A stretch of 15,816 bases of DNA from Deltaproteobacteria bacterium (lineage in GTDB: Bacteria; Desulfobacterota; Desulfuromonadia; Geobacterales; Geobacteraceae): contig JAJZQA010000016.1 of the NCBI GenBank assembly GCA_021810985.1, positions 1 through 15,816 of the forward strand. The letters are read 5' to 3'. This document shows, in pieces, positions 14,365 to 15,816 of the stretch. Numbering within the stretch: position 1 is the stretch's first letter; every line of letters starts with the position of its first letter. The notes under the pieces were generated by a model, which was not told the DNA's origin, ran no database searches, and saw nothing but the letters and a program-made list of their open reading frames with translations. Position numbers and translations under genes: made by a program.

Positions 14365-15012
14365 ATGAGTGATTCTGAAAGCAAAGAGCAGAAACCGAGT
14401 AATTTCAATGAAGCAGCAACTTCCTGGGACGAGGAGCCGCGCCGGGTGCGCCTGGCCGCAGAAGTGTCCGAAGCCGTGAAACGCGAAGTCTCTCTCCGTG
14501 CTGATATGGATGTGCTGGATTACGGCTGCGGTACCGGGCTCGTCTCCCTTTTTCTCCAGCCGCTGGTGAAGAGCATCACCGGTGCCGACACCTCGGACGG
14601 CATGCTCGAGATCCTGCGCGCGAAGGTCGCGGCCCAGCGTTTGACCAATGTGCAGACACTGCACCTTGGAACGGAGCGGGAATCATTGCCCGCGGAGCGC
14701 TTCGATCTTGTGATCAGCAGCATGACGCTCCATCATATCGAGGACCTGGAAAAGCTGCTGCGGGAATTCCGGCGCGTCCTCCGTCCCGGCGGGGTGCTGG
14801 CGCTGGCCGATCTCGATAGCGAGGATGGCAGTTTTCATGGCCACGGCCTTAGCGCGGCACATGCCGGTTTTGACCGTGAACGGATGCGTGGTATGCTGGT
14901 TGAGGCCGGATTTGCGGACACGCGGGCGGTAACTGCCGCGATGCTGGAAAAACCGGATGTCCAGGGTATTGTCAGGACCTACAGTGTTTTTCTGATCACG
15001 GCACGAAAATAA
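14365..15012 (+). CDS. Class I SAM-dependent methyltransferase
   Basis: This 215-residue soluble protein has the Rossmann-like methyltransferase fold. Motif I is 'VLDYGCGTGLVS' (50-61), followed by the acidic D75 in 'ITGADTSDGML', 'FDLVISSMTLHHIED' (113-127) and 'VLRPGGVLALADLD' (138-151). The N-terminus 'FNEAATSWDEEPRRV' (14-28) is typical of small UbiE/Methyltransf_11-like enzymes. The acceptor cannot be told from sequence; quinone-type or small-molecule methylation are options. AGGAGG (14354-14359) lies five bases before the ATG. The gene is divergent from the glycerate kinase, with only 61 bp between starts, so the two promoters overlap. A hairpin at 15077 may end its message. Confidence 0.88.
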   Translation: MSDSESKEQKPSNFNEAATSWDEEPRRVRLAAEVSEAVKREVSLRADMDVLDYGCGTGLVSLFLQPLVKSITGADTSDGMLEILRAKVAAQRLTNVQTLHLGTERESLPAERFDLVISSMTLHHIEDLEKLLREFRRVLRPGGVLALADLDSEDGSFHGHGLSAAHAGFDRERMRGMLVEAGFADTRAVTAAMLEKPDVQGIVRTYSVFLITARK

Positions 15013-15076
15013 CCGTGAGCATCATACATCTGCTGAATTTGTAGTCCCGAACAGTTCACCTGCCGATTACTTCATC

Positions 15077-15094
15077 AATCCCGCTCTCGGGATT
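15077..15094 (+). terminator. Hairpin after the methyltransferase gene
   Basis: AATCCCG (15077-15083), loop CTCT, then CGGGATT (15088-15094) form a perfect 7-bp stem running into TT. It lies 64 bp after the methyltransferase stop and 26 bp before the next ATG. It is a plausible weak intrinsic terminator, or a stem in the leader of the PadR gene. Confidence 0.5.
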
Positions 15095-15120
15095 TTCCGA
15101 ACTATCCGTGAGGAGTTTTT

Positions 15121-15528
15121 ATGCCGCGAGGAAAATGCCGGCGTCACGCTGAAAATGTTCCGAGTGCCTGCGGAATGGGCAATCTCTACCGCTTTGTCGA
15201 GCCGGTTGCGCTGCTGCTGCTCAAGACCAAGGGTAAAACCCACGGCTACGACCTGGCCGGGGCTCTGAACGACTATGCCCTGAGCGATTCTCTCGTCGAG
15301 CCGGGAGCCCTCTACCGGACCCTCCGCCGCCTGGAGGAAAACGGTTATGTCGTTTCCGATTGGGATGTCAGCGGGGCGGGGCCGGCGCGCAGAATGTACG
15401 AACTGACGCCCGCCGGCGAGGGCCACCTTCAGGAATGGGCGGAGGTGCTTGACCGGCTTTCACAGTCACTTGGCAGGTTTGTGGTCGATGTGCGTACTTC
15501 ATCTGATGAGGTTCCTCACAACCGCTAG
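15121..15528 (+). CDS. PadR-family transcriptional regulator with Cys/His-containing N-terminal extension
   Basis: This is a 135-residue protein. The PadR winged helix covers about 24-110: 'VEPVALLLLKTKGKTHGYDLA' (26-46), then the family signature 'VEPGALYRTLRRLEENGYV' (59-77), the wing 'GAGPARRMYELTPAGE', and a helical dimerisation tail. Before it lies an extension with C6, H9 and C17 (KCRRH...SACG), which is unusual for the simplest PadR proteins and could bind metal or respond to redox change. AGGAG (15111-15115) lies five bases before the ATG. The TAG stop lies inside the left arm of a repeat hairpin. PadR proteins often control a neighbouring membrane or stress gene; the partial gene that follows is a candidate. 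Confidence 0.85.
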   Translation: MPRGKCRRHAENVPSACGMGNLYRFVEPVALLLLKTKGKTHGYDLAGALNDYALSDSLVEPGALYRTLRRLEENGYVVSDWDVSGAGPARRMYELTPAGEGHLQEWAEVLDRLSQSLGRFVVDVRTSSDEVPHNR

Positions 15529-15565
15529 GAGCCTGTCTGACTTAGGGTAAATCCGACAGGCTCCT
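15527..15565 (+). terminator. Repeat-type hairpin at the end of the PadR gene
   Basis: AGGAGCCTGTCTGA (15527-15540) pairs with TCCGACAGGCTCCT (15552-15565) as 11 bp, one T:C mismatch, then 2 bp, around an 11-base loop. The left arm includes the last two bases of the PadR stop codon. It probably stops transcription or shields the 3' end. The first 11 bases (CTAGGAGCCTG from 15525) recur at 5181-5191, which suggests a dispersed element. Confidence 0.65.
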
Positions 15566-15587
15566 GGTTATCCCACCGGGAAAATCT

Positions 15588-15816
15588 ATGAAAGACCCAC
15601 TGCGAAAAAATGGCGTTCAGGCATCCTGGCTGCTTGGAGCAGGAATTTTCCTTTCCCTTCTCCTTGTCTGGTTTGCCGAAGTCCAATACCGGCAGGCTCT
15701 TCCTGTTGCGGTAGAGAATCTTCGCGGTCTTTCCCTGTCTCTCTCCGCTGCCGTGGAAGCGCTGGTGGCGAAAGATCCCACGTTGCTGTCCCTGCGGAAC
15801 TTCGCTACCAGGGATC
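15588..15816 (+). CDS. Membrane-anchored protein of unknown function, 5' part only
   Basis: An ATG at 15588 opens a frame of 76 codons with no stop before the window ends. The N-terminus is MKDPLRKNGVQASW, then a hydrophobic helix at about 14-29 (LLGAGIFLSLLLVWFA), then a probable extracytoplasmic region (EVQYRQALPVAVENLRGLSL...). This layout fits the start of a sensor kinase or a chemoreceptor-like protein, but no domain is visible, so I give no function. The upstream site is weak (GGGA about 9 bases before the ATG). It lies 60 bp after the PadR gene, beyond the repeat hairpin. Confidence 0.6.
   Translation, partial: MKDPLRKNGVQASWLLGAGIFLSLLLVWFAEVQYRQALPVAVENLRGLSLSLSAAVEALVAKDPTLLSLRNFATRD

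Overview
The window looks like a chromosomal segment of a Gram-negative bacterium, most likely a Geobacter-type member of the Desulfuromonadota. This is an inference from an outer-membrane TamA/TamB pair, a one-heme 'heme-binding domain' cytochrome, a PadR regulator, moderately high GC and strong AGGAGG-type ribosome binding sites. I see no rRNA, tRNA, CRISPR array, transposase or phage genes.

Layout. Positions 1-7687 (minus strand) read in the order DUF389/OmpA-like membrane protein, HAD phosphatase of the mannosyl-3-phosphoglycerate phosphatase family, tamA, tamB. tamB runs off the left edge. Two of the three junctions are ATGA stop/start overlaps. The third, upstream of tamA, holds a possible promoter with an operator-like dyad. 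Positions 7688-8010 form a divergent control region with two good sigma70-type promoters whose -35 boxes lie 6 bp apart. Positions 8011-11218 (plus strand) form a tight three-gene operon: a GT81 glucosyl-3-phosphoglycerate synthase homologue (gpgS), a second glycosyltransferase resembling mannosylglycerate/glucosylglycerate synthases, and a five-helix membrane protein of the MscS-associated 'TM helix' type. A terminator hairpin at 11271-11290 separates this operon from the convergent minus-strand genes at 11307-14303: hsp20, a heme-binding c-type cytochrome, a HIT-family protein and a glycerate 2-kinase. An 85-bp imperfect inverted-repeat element lies upstream of hsp20. Positions 14365-15816 (plus strand) carry a class I methyltransferase, a PadR-family regulator that ends inside a repeat hairpin, and the start of an unidentified membrane-anchored protein.

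How the genes fit together. The centre of the window reads as an osmolyte locus. GpgS would make glucosyl-3-phosphoglycerate from NDP-glucose and 3-phosphoglycerate, and the divergently encoded phosphatase would release glucosylglycerate. The second glycosyltransferase could make glucosylglycerate directly from D-glycerate, or extend it to a mannosylated form. The nearby glycerate kinase acts on D-glycerate, the same small acceptor. The MscS-like membrane protein and the DUF389 protein with a predicted periplasmic OmpA-like tail are plausible partners in envelope or osmotic stress. The family assignments rest on residues visible in the sequence. The joint pathway is inference.
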